Shown here one piece after another: positions 43,459 to 51,180 of a stretch of 64,000 nucleotides of DNA. Under the pieces are notes generated by a model, which saw only the letters and a program-made list of their open reading frames with translations, had not been told where the DNA came from and searched no databases. Each line of letters opens with the position of its first letter. The first letter of the stretch is position 1. A program made the position numbers and the translations under genes. Source of the stretch: Winogradskyella_A sp963966315 (GTDB taxonomy: Bacteria; Bacteroidota; Bacteroidia; Flavobacteriales; Flavobacteriaceae); contig CAWZYX010000003.1 in NCBI GenBank assembly GCA_963966315.1, forward strand, positions 1 to 64,000. Direction: 5' to 3'.

Positions 43459-44455
43459 AGGCTCTCATAAAATCGGTGATAAGGTAACTTATGAGCTTCC
43501 CTACTTTGTACTCACTTTTTTTTGAGGGGATGGCCTCGCAAATATGCAGGTATTTGACCTGTGGTTGACAGCCAAAAAAGTGGACCATGCGTCTTGCTTG
43601 CTTCACTGTGAACCCTGATGGGGTAGCGGCACTGCTCGGTATGTTGCGAATGGCGTCACAATCTACCTCCAATCCAAAAGGAGTGTTTTTGGTATGGGTA
43701 ACGGCTTTTTCCAAAACATCCTTCAGCTTTACTTCCTTTCGGATCTCAATGCCTTCATAAGTGACATAATCAATCGCCTTGATCTTATTCATAGTAGCAA
43801 GTACCGATTTTGAGCTGTAGTTCTCATGGAGCCCAAGAATAAAATACTGTTTTAAAAAGCCCTCAGCAAAGGCGTAACTAAAGCCGTTTCCACTGTGTCG
43901 ACCTTCTTCTGGTCTAAAATCGGAATGGGCATCGATATTGATGCTACTTACAGGCTCCTGCAGAGCCAATGCAGCGCCTTTAATCATTCCATAGGAGTTA
44001 TTGTGTCCTCCGCCAACTGCTATTGGTATTTTGCCGGCCCTTATAATTTCGGCGACCAGAAAACTCACATCTTTATCAATGTTTTCCACATGGGACCTAA
44101 GGATTTTGAGTTCTTCCTTCGTTTTTTTTGAATACCCTTCCACCATTTCATACCTTAAACTTCCCAAAACAAGGACCTTTTTAGCATGTGTCATTGGGTT
44201 ACTTTGAATATTGACGAGGAATTTTTTCACAACACCCCATGATTTGTAAGTCCCTGATTTTCCGTAGTTTGCTTTAACTCCTATGTCTTCTTCAATACCA
44301 AAAATCACATAACGAACATCTAAATCTTTAATATCCTCGTATATGTTGTTGAGCTTAGGAAGTAACTTAATATGTTCACCAAATTTAGTTTCACCCTTTC
44401 GCAGATTTAAAAGTGCTTTAAGCTCTTTGGTAGAAAATAAGTGAAGGTGTTTCAT
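43442..44455 (-). CDS. hutG: Formimidoylglutamase (arginase/HutG family)
   Basis: 337 residues. Ureohydrolase Mn-binding motifs: G-G-G-H-N-N-S-Y-G, N-I-D-A-H-S-D-F-R and L-E-V-D-C-D-A-I. The R-H-S-G-N-G-F-S-Y-A segment is usual in Bacteroidota formimidoylglutamases. It hydrolyses N-formimino-glutamate to glutamate and formamide, the last step of histidine breakdown. The choice of HutG over agmatinase or arginase rests on subgroup features and on hutI 1 kb upstream on the same strand. Confidence 0.82.
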   Translation of the reverse strand: MKHLHLFSTKELKALLNLRKGETKFGEHIKLLPKLNNIYEDIKDLDVRYVIFGIEEDIGVKANYGKSGTYKSWGVVKKFLVNIQSNPMTHAKKVLVLGSLRYEMVEGYSKKTKEELKILRSHVENIDKDVSFLVAEIIRAGKIPIAVGGGHNNSYGMIKGAALALQEPVSSINIDAHSDFRPEEGRHSGNGFSYAFAEGFLKQYFILGLHENYSSKSVLATMNKIKAIDYVTYEGIEIRKEVKLKDVLEKAVTHTKNTPFGLEVDCDAIRNIPSSAATPSGFTVKQARRMVHFFGCQPQVKYLHICEAIPSKKSEYKVGKLISYLITDFMRAYESGH

Positions 44456-44551
44456 GCAAATGAGTGAGAAAATTTAAGATAATAGATGATATTCCTGAGA
44501 ATCAAAGTTAACACAAATCAAATTTATCAGTAACTTAAAAACAATCAAATT

Positions 44552-45439
44552 ATGGAAAGTTCAAACGGTAAAAATACTGGCTTAAAAGTTGGGTTAGGTA
44601 TTTTAGTTGTTCTTTTTCTGGGGACAGCGTTCTTTGCTTCTAAACTGTACTCAGACAAGAAAGAAAGTGAGGCCCAGTTGATGAGCGAAAAAGAACAGGT
44701 TATGAATGACCTAAACAGTATGGCCAAGCAATACGACATTGCTATTCAGGAAAATGAAGTAGCTAATCAAGACCTGGTTGAAGCAAGAGCCAGGATTCAA
44801 GGTCTAATGGATTCCTTAAAAGTTTCACAGAACAGTGTAAACAGCTTGTGGAGATACAAGAAGAAATATTTAGCCCTTCAGGAAGAAATGGATGTACTTT
44901 TAGCTCAGAATGATAGCCTAAGGGTTCAGAATGAATTACTGGCCACTTCTTTAGACAGCACACAAGTTCAGTTGGCCGAGCGTGCCATGTTTACCGATTC
45001 CTTACTTGTACAAAATTCAGAACTAGCGACAGCAGTAGAAGATGCAGCTGCACTACAAACAGTTGGATTAAAAGGGTTTGGAATCATTGAAAAGAATAGT
45101 GGACGACAAATACCAACCGAACGAGCCAGAAGAAGTGACAAGATCAAAGTCTGTTTCACTGTGGCTAGAAATACTGTAGCTGAAGCCGGAGATAAGGAAT
45201 TATACGTTCAGGTGATTGATCCCGAGAATAATGTTCTGGGATCCAACGATCAGATTCAATTTGAGGATCAGATATTGAATTACAGTCTAATCAGTAGATT
45301 CAATTACGAAAACAGAAATCTCAATGTCTGTGAATTTGTGTCAAAAGGAGATGATGAAAAATTTGTCTCTGGACGATACATCGTCAATGTCTTTAATGAG
45401 AAGACCCTGGTTTCCACCTCTGAATTTACCTTAAAATAA
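44552..45439 (+). CDS. Membrane-anchored coiled-coil protein
   Basis: 295 residues: a short cytoplasmic N-terminus, one helix (V-G-L-G-I-L-V-V-L-F-L-G-T-A-F-F-A-S), then about 130 residues of coiled coil (many Q, E, N, L; Q-N-D-S-L-R-V-Q-N-E-L-L-A-T-S-L-D-S), and a compact beta domain (about 175-295; K-V-C-F-T-V-A-R-N; V-C-E-F-V-S-K-G-D). The family is often mislabelled 'chromosome partitioning protein' in flavobacteria; no ParA-like motif exists here. It probably faces the periplasm. It is divergent from hutG and splits the hut genes. Confidence 0.75.
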   Translation: MESSNGKNTGLKVGLGILVVLFLGTAFFASKLYSDKKESEAQLMSEKEQVMNDLNSMAKQYDIAIQENEVANQDLVEARARIQGLMDSLKVSQNSVNSLWRYKKKYLALQEEMDVLLAQNDSLRVQNELLATSLDSTQVQLAERAMFTDSLLVQNSELATAVEDAAALQTVGLKGFGIIEKNSGRQIPTERARRSDKIKVCFTVARNTVAEAGDKELYVQVIDPENNVLGSNDQIQFEDQILNYSLISRFNYENRNLNVCEFVSKGDDEKFVSGRYIVNVFNEKTLVSTSEFTLK

Positions 45440-45455
45440 AAATCGCATATAGTGT

Positions 45456-45487
45456 AAAAAGCCGGAGCAAATGCTTCGGCTTTTTTT
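45456..45487. terminator. bidirectional terminator
   Basis: A 13-bp stem with one G-U (aaaaagccggagc / gcttcggcttttt), 4-base loop, and A- and T-runs on both sides; it serves the coiled-coil gene and the convergent hutI. Confidence 0.92.
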
Positions 45488-46727
45488 ATGAATTCCAGAT
45501 TTGGCCATTGACGATCATCTGATCAATTGGGTCGTGTCCATAGTAATAGGGGATTTCCCGGTAATGATTCATGGGTTTAGTGATAATGAGATTGGCTTTC
45601 TTTCCTCTGGTAATACTACCGTACATATTACTGACATCCATAGCATAGGCTCCATTGATAGTGGCAGCATTGATGGCCTCTTCAGGACTTAATTTGAGCT
45701 TAATACAGGCAAGACTGATCATAAAGTTCATATTACCACTTGGGGAGGAACCGGGGTTAAAATCCGAGGCAATTGCCAATGGCAGACCAGCATCGAGGAT
45801 CTCTCGGGCCGGAGTATAAGAAATACCCAGGTAAAAAGAACATCCGGGCAGTGCAACCGGTATGGTTTTAGATTTTTTGAGAGCCGCAATGTCTGCTTTA
45901 TCGATTAATTCCAGATGATCCACAGAGAGTGCATTTAGACGTACTGCAGCTTTAACTCCTCCCAGGATATTGAATTGATTTACATGTACCTTCGGTATCA
46001 TCTGATAAGTTGCTGCGGCCTCTAGTATGCGCGTCATATCTTCAACACTAAAATATCCTTCTTCACAAAATACATCGACGTATTTGGCAATTTTCAGGGC
46101 TGCTGCTCTTGGAAGCAGATCATCAATGATATACTGTACATAGGCCTCTTTATTGTGTTTGTACGATTCAGGAATAGCATGTGCAGCCAGAAGGGTAGGA
46201 GCTATAAATGCCTGAGTGTCTTTTTTGATACGCCCAATGGTTTGCAGCATTTTGAGTTCAGCTTCCGCAGAAAGGCCATAGCCCGTTTTGATCTCCATGG
46301 CTCCCGTACCCATAGAGATGCAGTCGTTCAGTCGCTTTAAGGATTGTTTGTACAGAAGATCTTCACTTATTTCTTCCATCTGTTTGGCAGAATTGAGAAT
46401 TCCACCCCCGTTTCTGGCAATTTCCTCGTAACTCAACCCACTGATTTTATCAACAAATTCACCGGAACGATCACCTGCAAATACCAAATGAGTATGTGAA
46501 TCACACCAGGAAGGTAAGACCAATTTTCCACTTGCATCGATCACCGTTTCAGGCTCAAAGCCATCGCAATCAGACATGGGACCATATTCGATGATGGTAT
46601 CGTGCTCAATGTAAACATAACTGTTTTCAAGGACAGGTAACTCTCTCATTTCCTTTCCCTTGAGAAGGGTAACGTTTTTTTTGTGAACCTGAACTAACTG
46701 CCGAATATTAGTGATCAAAATAGACAT
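45486..46727 (-). CDS. hutI: Imidazolonepropionase
   Basis: 413 residues, amidohydrolase superfamily. H-T-H-L-V-F-A-G-D-R gives the first two zinc ligands; T-G-Y-G-L, H-V-N-Q-F, V-D-H-L-E and D-F-N-P-G-S-S-P are the other conserved active-site elements of HutI. It opens the imidazolone ring in the third step of histidine degradation, feeding HutG downstream. Urocanase and histidase are not in this window. Confidence 0.95.
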   Translation of the reverse strand: MSILITNIRQLVQVHKKNVTLLKGKEMRELPVLENSYVYIEHDTIIEYGPMSDCDGFEPETVIDASGKLVLPSWCDSHTHLVFAGDRSGEFVDKISGLSYEEIARNGGGILNSAKQMEEISEDLLYKQSLKRLNDCISMGTGAMEIKTGYGLSAEAELKMLQTIGRIKKDTQAFIAPTLLAAHAIPESYKHNKEAYVQYIIDDLLPRAAALKIAKYVDVFCEEGYFSVEDMTRILEAAATYQMIPKVHVNQFNILGGVKAAVRLNALSVDHLELIDKADIAALKKSKTIPVALPGCSFYLGISYTPAREILDAGLPLAIASDFNPGSSPSGNMNFMISLACIKLKLSPEEAINAATINGAYAMDVSNMYGSITRGKKANLIITKPMNHYREIPYYYGHDPIDQMIVNGQIWNS

Positions 46728-46761
46728 AAGAAGAATCTGTTAATCGATTCACTAAGCTAAT

Positions 46762-46793
46762 AAAAAAACGCCCATTGTGAAAAATGAGCGTTT
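46762..46793 (-). terminator. terminator of fumC
   Basis: Arms aaacgcccatt / aatgagcgttt (one G-U on the RNA) with a 6-base loop; a T-run follows on the minus strand, 29 bases past the fumC stop. Confidence 0.85.
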
Positions 46794-46821
46794 ACTTAAT
46801 TTAGTATTTTCGAGTGTTGCT

Positions 46822-48219
46822 TTATTTTAGTGACCCGGTCATGTCTTCCGGTTTGACCCATTCGTCATACTCCTCTGCGGTTACGTAGCCAAGATTCACG
46901 GCCTCTTCTTTTAAAGTGGTACCGTTTCTATGGGCGGTATTGGCAATTTCAGCGGCTTTGTAGTACCCTATTTTGGTGTTGAGTGCAGTCACCAGCATCA
47001 GGGAATTGTTCAACAGGTGGTTGATCACTTTCTCGTTGGGCTCGATCCCGGAAGCACAATGTTCTTCGAAACTTACACAGGCGTCACCGATGAGTTGTGC
47101 TGATTGAAGAAGATTATAAGCCATTACGGGTTTAAACACATTAAGCTCGTAATGTCCCTGGGTGCCTCCAATAGCGATGGCGACATCATTGCCCATTACC
47201 TGAGCGCAAACCATTGTCAGGGCCTCGCATTGGGTTGGATTTACTTTCCCTGGCATAATAGAGCTTCCCGGTTCATTGGCAGGAATGATTAACTCCCCAA
47301 TTCCTGAGCGGGGGCCTGAGGCCATCATTCGAATGTCATTTGCTATTTTGTTCAGGGATACCGCAAGTTGCTTGAGAGCTCCGTGTGTTTCAACAATGGC
47401 GTCATGAGCGGCCAGTGCCTCAAATTTATTTTCGGCAGTAATAAATGGGTGTCCAGTGAACTCTGCAATGTATTTGGCGACAAGCACGTCATAACCCTGG
47501 GGCGTATTAAGGCCTGTTCCAACAGCCGTTCCTCCAAGCGCTAATTCGCTTAAATGTGCCAGGGTGTTTCCAAGCGCTTTTAAACCGTGGTCCAGTTGGG
47601 ATACATAGCCCGAGAACTCCTGACCCAGTGTTAAGGGAGTGGCGTCCATTAAATGGGTTCTACCGATCTTTACCACATCTTTAAATTCAATGGCCTTTTT
47701 GTGGAGTGTATTTCGCAATTGGATCACACCCGGTATAGTTGTTTCTACCACCATTTTATAAGCGGCAATGTGCATCCCGGTGGGAAACGTATCATTTGAA
47801 GACTGAGACTTATTTACATCATCGTTGGGTGCGATGGTCTTTTCGCCTTCACCAATGGTTTTGCCGGCCAACTGGTGGGCCCTGTTGGCAATAACTTCAT
47901 TGACATTCATATTGCTTTGGGTGCCGGATCCTGTTTGCCAGATCACCAGTGGAAATTGGTCATCGTGCTGTCCTTCCAAAATCTCATCGCAGACCTGGGC
48001 AATTAAATCACGTTTTTCCTTGGGCAGTACCCCTAACTCCTCATTGGCATATGCGGCTGCTTTCTTCAAATAAGCAAAACCGTAAATAATTTCTATAGGC
48101 ATGGATGCCGCAGGACCTATTTTAAAATTGTTCCTTGAGCGTTCGGTTTGGGCGCCCCAGAGCTTGTCTGCAGGGACCTTTACTTCACCCATGGTATCTT
48201 TTTCTATTCTATATAACAT
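46822..48219 (-). CDS. fumC: Class II fumarate hydratase
   Basis: 465 residues. T-G-S-G-T-Q-S-N-M-N-V-N-E-V, the lyase-1 signature G-S-S-I-M-P-G-K-V-N-P with the catalytic Ser on the flexible loop, and G-R-T-H-L-M-D-A-T-P are all present. The enzyme is the iron-independent tetrameric fumarase that interconverts fumarate and malate in the TCA cycle. It is a single-gene unit with its own promoter box (48244-48251) and terminator. Confidence 0.97.
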   Translation of the reverse strand: MLYRIEKDTMGEVKVPADKLWGAQTERSRNNFKIGPAASMPIEIIYGFAYLKKAAAYANEELGVLPKEKRDLIAQVCDEILEGQHDDQFPLVIWQTGSGTQSNMNVNEVIANRAHQLAGKTIGEGEKTIAPNDDVNKSQSSNDTFPTGMHIAAYKMVVETTIPGVIQLRNTLHKKAIEFKDVVKIGRTHLMDATPLTLGQEFSGYVSQLDHGLKALGNTLAHLSELALGGTAVGTGLNTPQGYDVLVAKYIAEFTGHPFITAENKFEALAAHDAIVETHGALKQLAVSLNKIANDIRMMASGPRSGIGELIIPANEPGSSIMPGKVNPTQCEALTMVCAQVMGNDVAIAIGGTQGHYELNVFKPVMAYNLLQSAQLIGDACVSFEEHCASGIEPNEKVINHLLNNSLMLVTALNTKIGYYKAAEIANTAHRNGTTLKEEAVNLGYVTAEEYDEWVKPEDMTGSLK

Positions 48220-48243
48220 GAATTATTAATTTGAATTGATACA

Positions 48244-48251
48244 CAAATTTA
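48244..48251 (-). promoter_or_regulatory. -7 box of fumC promoter
   Basis: TAAATTTG on the minus strand, 25 bases before the fumC ATG, matches TAnnTTTG. The -33 element is not clear. Confidence 0.5.
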
Positions 48252-48302
48252 CGGAAATTAGAAAGTTGATGAGTGATATTTGTCATATAGAGGCAGAGGA
48301 TT

Positions 48303-49355
48303 TTAGTAATCCAAACCTAGGGTTTGTTCTACCCACCCAAAGGCCTTTCGCATGGGCTTGTTATCGTTGAAGCGATATCCTAGGTGAAGAAGAAAATAGG
48401 CGGAATCCCTGTTTATCTGGTCGTTCTCGTTGTTAGTATTGTTGTAATTTCTCCAATTTCCGGTGAGCCCAAAAAACCATCTGTAACTATTGTACCCCAA
48501 ACCTGCTTCGCCGTTAAAGGCAAAATTGATACTTGCGAAGGCTTCAGACGGCGAATCAACTACTTCATAATTTGTGTAATTGAAACCAACACCTGGTTGT
48601 GCACCTAAGGTTAGGTACCATTTTTTATGTAGAACAAAATTGTAATAGTAACCCAGATCAGCGATAAGATCAAAACTTCGAATTTTTTTGGCTAATAAAT
48701 CAGTATTTACAGCAGTCAGGTCGGGTTTTGTAACACTGTAGGCATAAGTCAGTCTTGGCAAGAAACTACCTGCTGATTTAAGCTGTCGTTCTGTTTGGTT
48801 GAAATTTGCTCGATAGGAGAAATTCTGATTTACAATAAAGAAAGTACTTCCACCATAGTACTGAAACTCTGTATTTTGTAAGGCCTTAATTTCTTCTGGT
48901 GAAAGATCAGTACTAAAGTCTACATTAAACCCTTTGTTAAATAATATGGTTAGGGATTGTCCCCATTGGTCCGAATAAAATCCGGTAAGATCTATTTTTA
49001 GAGATCGGCTGTTTTTAACAAGATTTTGGTCTTCTGAACTGAGAAGAAAATCAGGAGCAAAAGACAAGGTTAGTCCAAACCACTTGTAATCCATAGAGAA
49101 CCCAATAAGGCTCTCAGCAACAGGGTTGAGTTCTATGTTTGTGCCGGTATCTAAACTTCTGAATTGATAGACAGCTATATCTGAATAATACAAGGTTTTA
49201 ATGGCAATGTTTTCGATATAATTTACACGATATTCTGGGTTGTAGTCAAATGCCTCAGCATGCCTTTTTTGTATAGACAAATAGTATTCGTCAAGGTTTT
49301 GAGCGGCAAGTTGGCAATTGATAAGAAGGAGCATGAGAACATGTAAAGCTCTCAT
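48303..49355 (-). CDS. DUF4421 family outer-membrane-like protein (copy 2)
   Basis: 350 residues from the ATG at 49355, giving a signal peptide (M-R-A-L-H-V-L-M-L-L-L-I-N-C-Q-L-A-A-Q). The mature part is beta-strand rich with alternating aromatic and polar residues (Y-R-V-N-Y-I-E-N-I, F-S-M-D-Y-K-W-F-G-L, F-Y-S-D-Q-W-G-Q), and the C-terminal half suggests a small beta-barrel. It is colinear with the preceding gene, with shared blocks such as L-I-G-F-S-x-D-Y-K-W, Q-T-E-R-Q-L-x-S-A-G-S and L-G-Y-R-F-N-D-N-K-P-M-R-K. Function unknown. Confidence 0.82.
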   Translation of the reverse strand: MRALHVLMLLLINCQLAAQNLDEYYLSIQKRHAEAFDYNPEYRVNYIENIAIKTLYYSDIAVYQFRSLDTGTNIELNPVAESLIGFSMDYKWFGLTLSFAPDFLLSSEDQNLVKNSRSLKIDLTGFYSDQWGQSLTILFNKGFNVDFSTDLSPEEIKALQNTEFQYYGGSTFFIVNQNFSYRANFNQTERQLKSAGSFLPRLTYAYSVTKPDLTAVNTDLLAKKIRSFDLIADLGYYYNFVLHKKWYLTLGAQPGVGFNYTNYEVVDSPSEAFASINFAFNGEAGLGYNSYRWFFGLTGNWRNYNNTNNENDQINRDSAYFLLHLGYRFNDNKPMRKAFGWVEQTLGLDY

Positions 49356-49390
49356 TGGAATGGTTTTATCAAACATAACGCCCGTAGGCA

Positions 49391-50440
49391 CTAGAATCCA
49401 AACTTTTCTTCAAACCAACCAAAGAATTTCCTCATAGGTTTATTATCATTAAAGCGATAACCCAAGTAGAGCAGGATAAAAGCCCTATCGCTGTTGATCT
49501 CATTGTCCTGAATATTAGAGTTATTAAAATTCTGCCAAAAGCCGTTGATCCCAAAAAACCAGCGATAACTGTTATAACCAAGGGTTATTTCACTTTTAAA
49601 GGTAAAGGATGCACTGTTAAAAAATGCCTGGCTATTATTGTTAAACGTATAATGAGAATGGTTATAACCGATTCCCGGGTGCACACCAACGGTGGCTAAC
49701 CATTTACGATTGTATACAAATGTATATAAATAGCCCAGGCTTCCAATAAGATCAAAACTGTCTAATTGTGCGGTGGTCACGTCTATTGTTATATTATCAA
49801 GGCTTGGCCTAATGATACTGTACACATAATTGAGCCTGGGAATTAAACTCCCCGCAGATCTTAATTGACGTTCGGTTTGAGCGTAATGGGCTCTAAAGGA
49901 GAAATTTTTATTAGCAATATAGTAGGTCGCTCCCTGAAGCGCAAATAGCTCTGTGTTTCGAAAACGCTCTATTTCCTCAAGTTGCAGTTCGAAATTGGTG
50001 TCGACAAAAAACCCTTTATTATAGGTGTAGCTCAATTCCTGTCTCCATTGATCTGAATAAAAAAAGTTAAGGTTAAGCTGAATCGTTTCACTTAAATCCT
50101 TGAGCTCCTGATCGGAAACAGAACTGATGAATCCGGGAGCAAATGACACTCCCAGTGCAATCCATTTATAATCTACAGAAAAACCAATTAGATTTTCGTT
50201 GGCTGGTCTTAGGTCAATAGCATTACCTGTTGCTCCGTTTACAAACTGCAAATTGTAAATATTACTGCTAAATGTTGATCTGAGAATAATGTTTTCAAAA
50301 TAATTGACCCTGTAGCTTGGGTCATAGCCCTTTTCCTCGGCATGCTTGGCCTGCATCTCCAGATCATAGGGGCGAATATCCTGTGAGTAGGCGTTATTTG
50401 CGCTGCTAAGCCCAAGAAAGAAAACAAGTAAAAAAAACAT
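49391..50440 (-). CDS. DUF4421 family outer-membrane-like protein (copy 1)
   Basis: 349 residues from the ATG at 50440, where a signal peptide starts (M-F-F-L-L-V-F-F-L-G-L...A-Y-S-Q); nine extra codons to 50467 are less likely. It is closely similar along its length to the next gene, and the pair must be a tandem duplication. The protein is expected in the outer membrane as a barrel; no ligand is known. It lies 31 bases after lolD on the same strand, so lolD and both copies may be one transcript. Confidence 0.82.
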   Translation of the reverse strand: MFFLLVFFLGLSSANNAYSQDIRPYDLEMQAKHAEEKGYDPSYRVNYFENIILRSTFSSNIYNLQFVNGATGNAIDLRPANENLIGFSVDYKWIALGVSFAPGFISSVSDQELKDLSETIQLNLNFFYSDQWRQELSYTYNKGFFVDTNFELQLEEIERFRNTELFALQGATYYIANKNFSFRAHYAQTERQLRSAGSLIPRLNYVYSIIRPSLDNITIDVTTAQLDSFDLIGSLGYLYTFVYNRKWLATVGVHPGIGYNHSHYTFNNNSQAFFNSASFTFKSEITLGYNSYRWFFGINGFWQNFNNSNIQDNEINSDRAFILLYLGYRFNDNKPMRKFFGWFEEKFGF

Positions 50441-50471
50441 GCGATCGAAAGGAGTAAGGCAACACATACGT

Positions 50472-51143
50472 TTAGATATTTATCTGGCCGTCAATCATGG
50501 TTAGTTTCCGATCGGCCAAATTAGCTAAACCTTCATTGTGCGTCACAATGACAAAGGTTTGATTGAGCTCTTTTCTCAAATCTAGAAACAGCTGATGCAG
50601 CTGGTCGGCTGATTCACTGTCTAAATTGCCCGATGGTTCATCGGCAAAGATAATTTTTGGATCATTGATAAGGGCACGAGCCACAGCCACGCGCTGCTGT
50701 TCTCCACCCGAGAGACTGTTGGGCTTGTGGTGGAACCTTTCTGATATACCCAGGTAGCTCAGTAGCTCCCTTGCCTTTTGTTCTGCCTCTTTTTTTGGAG
50801 TGTTGTTCACAAAAGCAGGGATACACACATTCTCTAGTGCGGTAAATTCGGGAAGTAATTGATGAAATTGGAAGATAAAACCAATGTTGAGATTTCTGAA
50901 TTTGGCCAGATGTTTGTCTGAAAGTCTTAGAATATCAACACCATCAACCAAAACTTCTGTTTTGGAGTGCTTGTCAGGACTGTCCAAAGTACTCAAAATA
51001 TGGAGTAAGGTTGTTTTTCCCGCCCCTGATGGGCCCACTATTGAAACAATTTCACCTTCGTTGATGCGGACATCTACACCTTTCAAAACCTGTAAATTCC
51101 CATACGACTTGAAGATAGAATGCGCCTCAATGATTGATTTCAT
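50472..51143 (-). CDS. lolD: ABC transporter ATP-binding protein (LolD type)
   Basis: 223 residues. Walker A G-P-S-G-A-G-K-T, Q-loop Q-F-H-Q-L-L-P-E-F-T-A-L-E-N-V, signature L-S-G-G-E-Q-Q-R, Walker B I-I-F-A-D-E-P-S-G-N-L-D. The closest type is LolD/MacB-like, partner of LolCE in lipoprotein release; the permease genes are not next to it here. LolD is therefore an inference from subgroup motifs. Confidence 0.82.
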   Translation of the reverse strand: MKSIIEAHSIFKSYGNLQVLKGVDVRINEGEIVSIVGPSGAGKTTLLHILSTLDSPDKHSKTEVLVDGVDILRLSDKHLAKFRNLNIGFIFQFHQLLPEFTALENVCIPAFVNNTPKKEAEQKARELLSYLGISERFHHKPNSLSGGEQQRVAVARALINDPKIIFADEPSGNLDSESADQLHQLFLDLRKELNQTFVIVTHNEGLANLADRKLTMIDGQINI

Positions 51144-51180
51144 AAGTCGTGAAAATAAGCTTTAATCCCTAAATCTACAA

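Noticed and set aside
44552..45439. Chromosome-partitioning ParA-like protein
   Set aside because: This label is common for such proteins, but there is no Walker-type motif; it is a membrane-anchored coiled coil.
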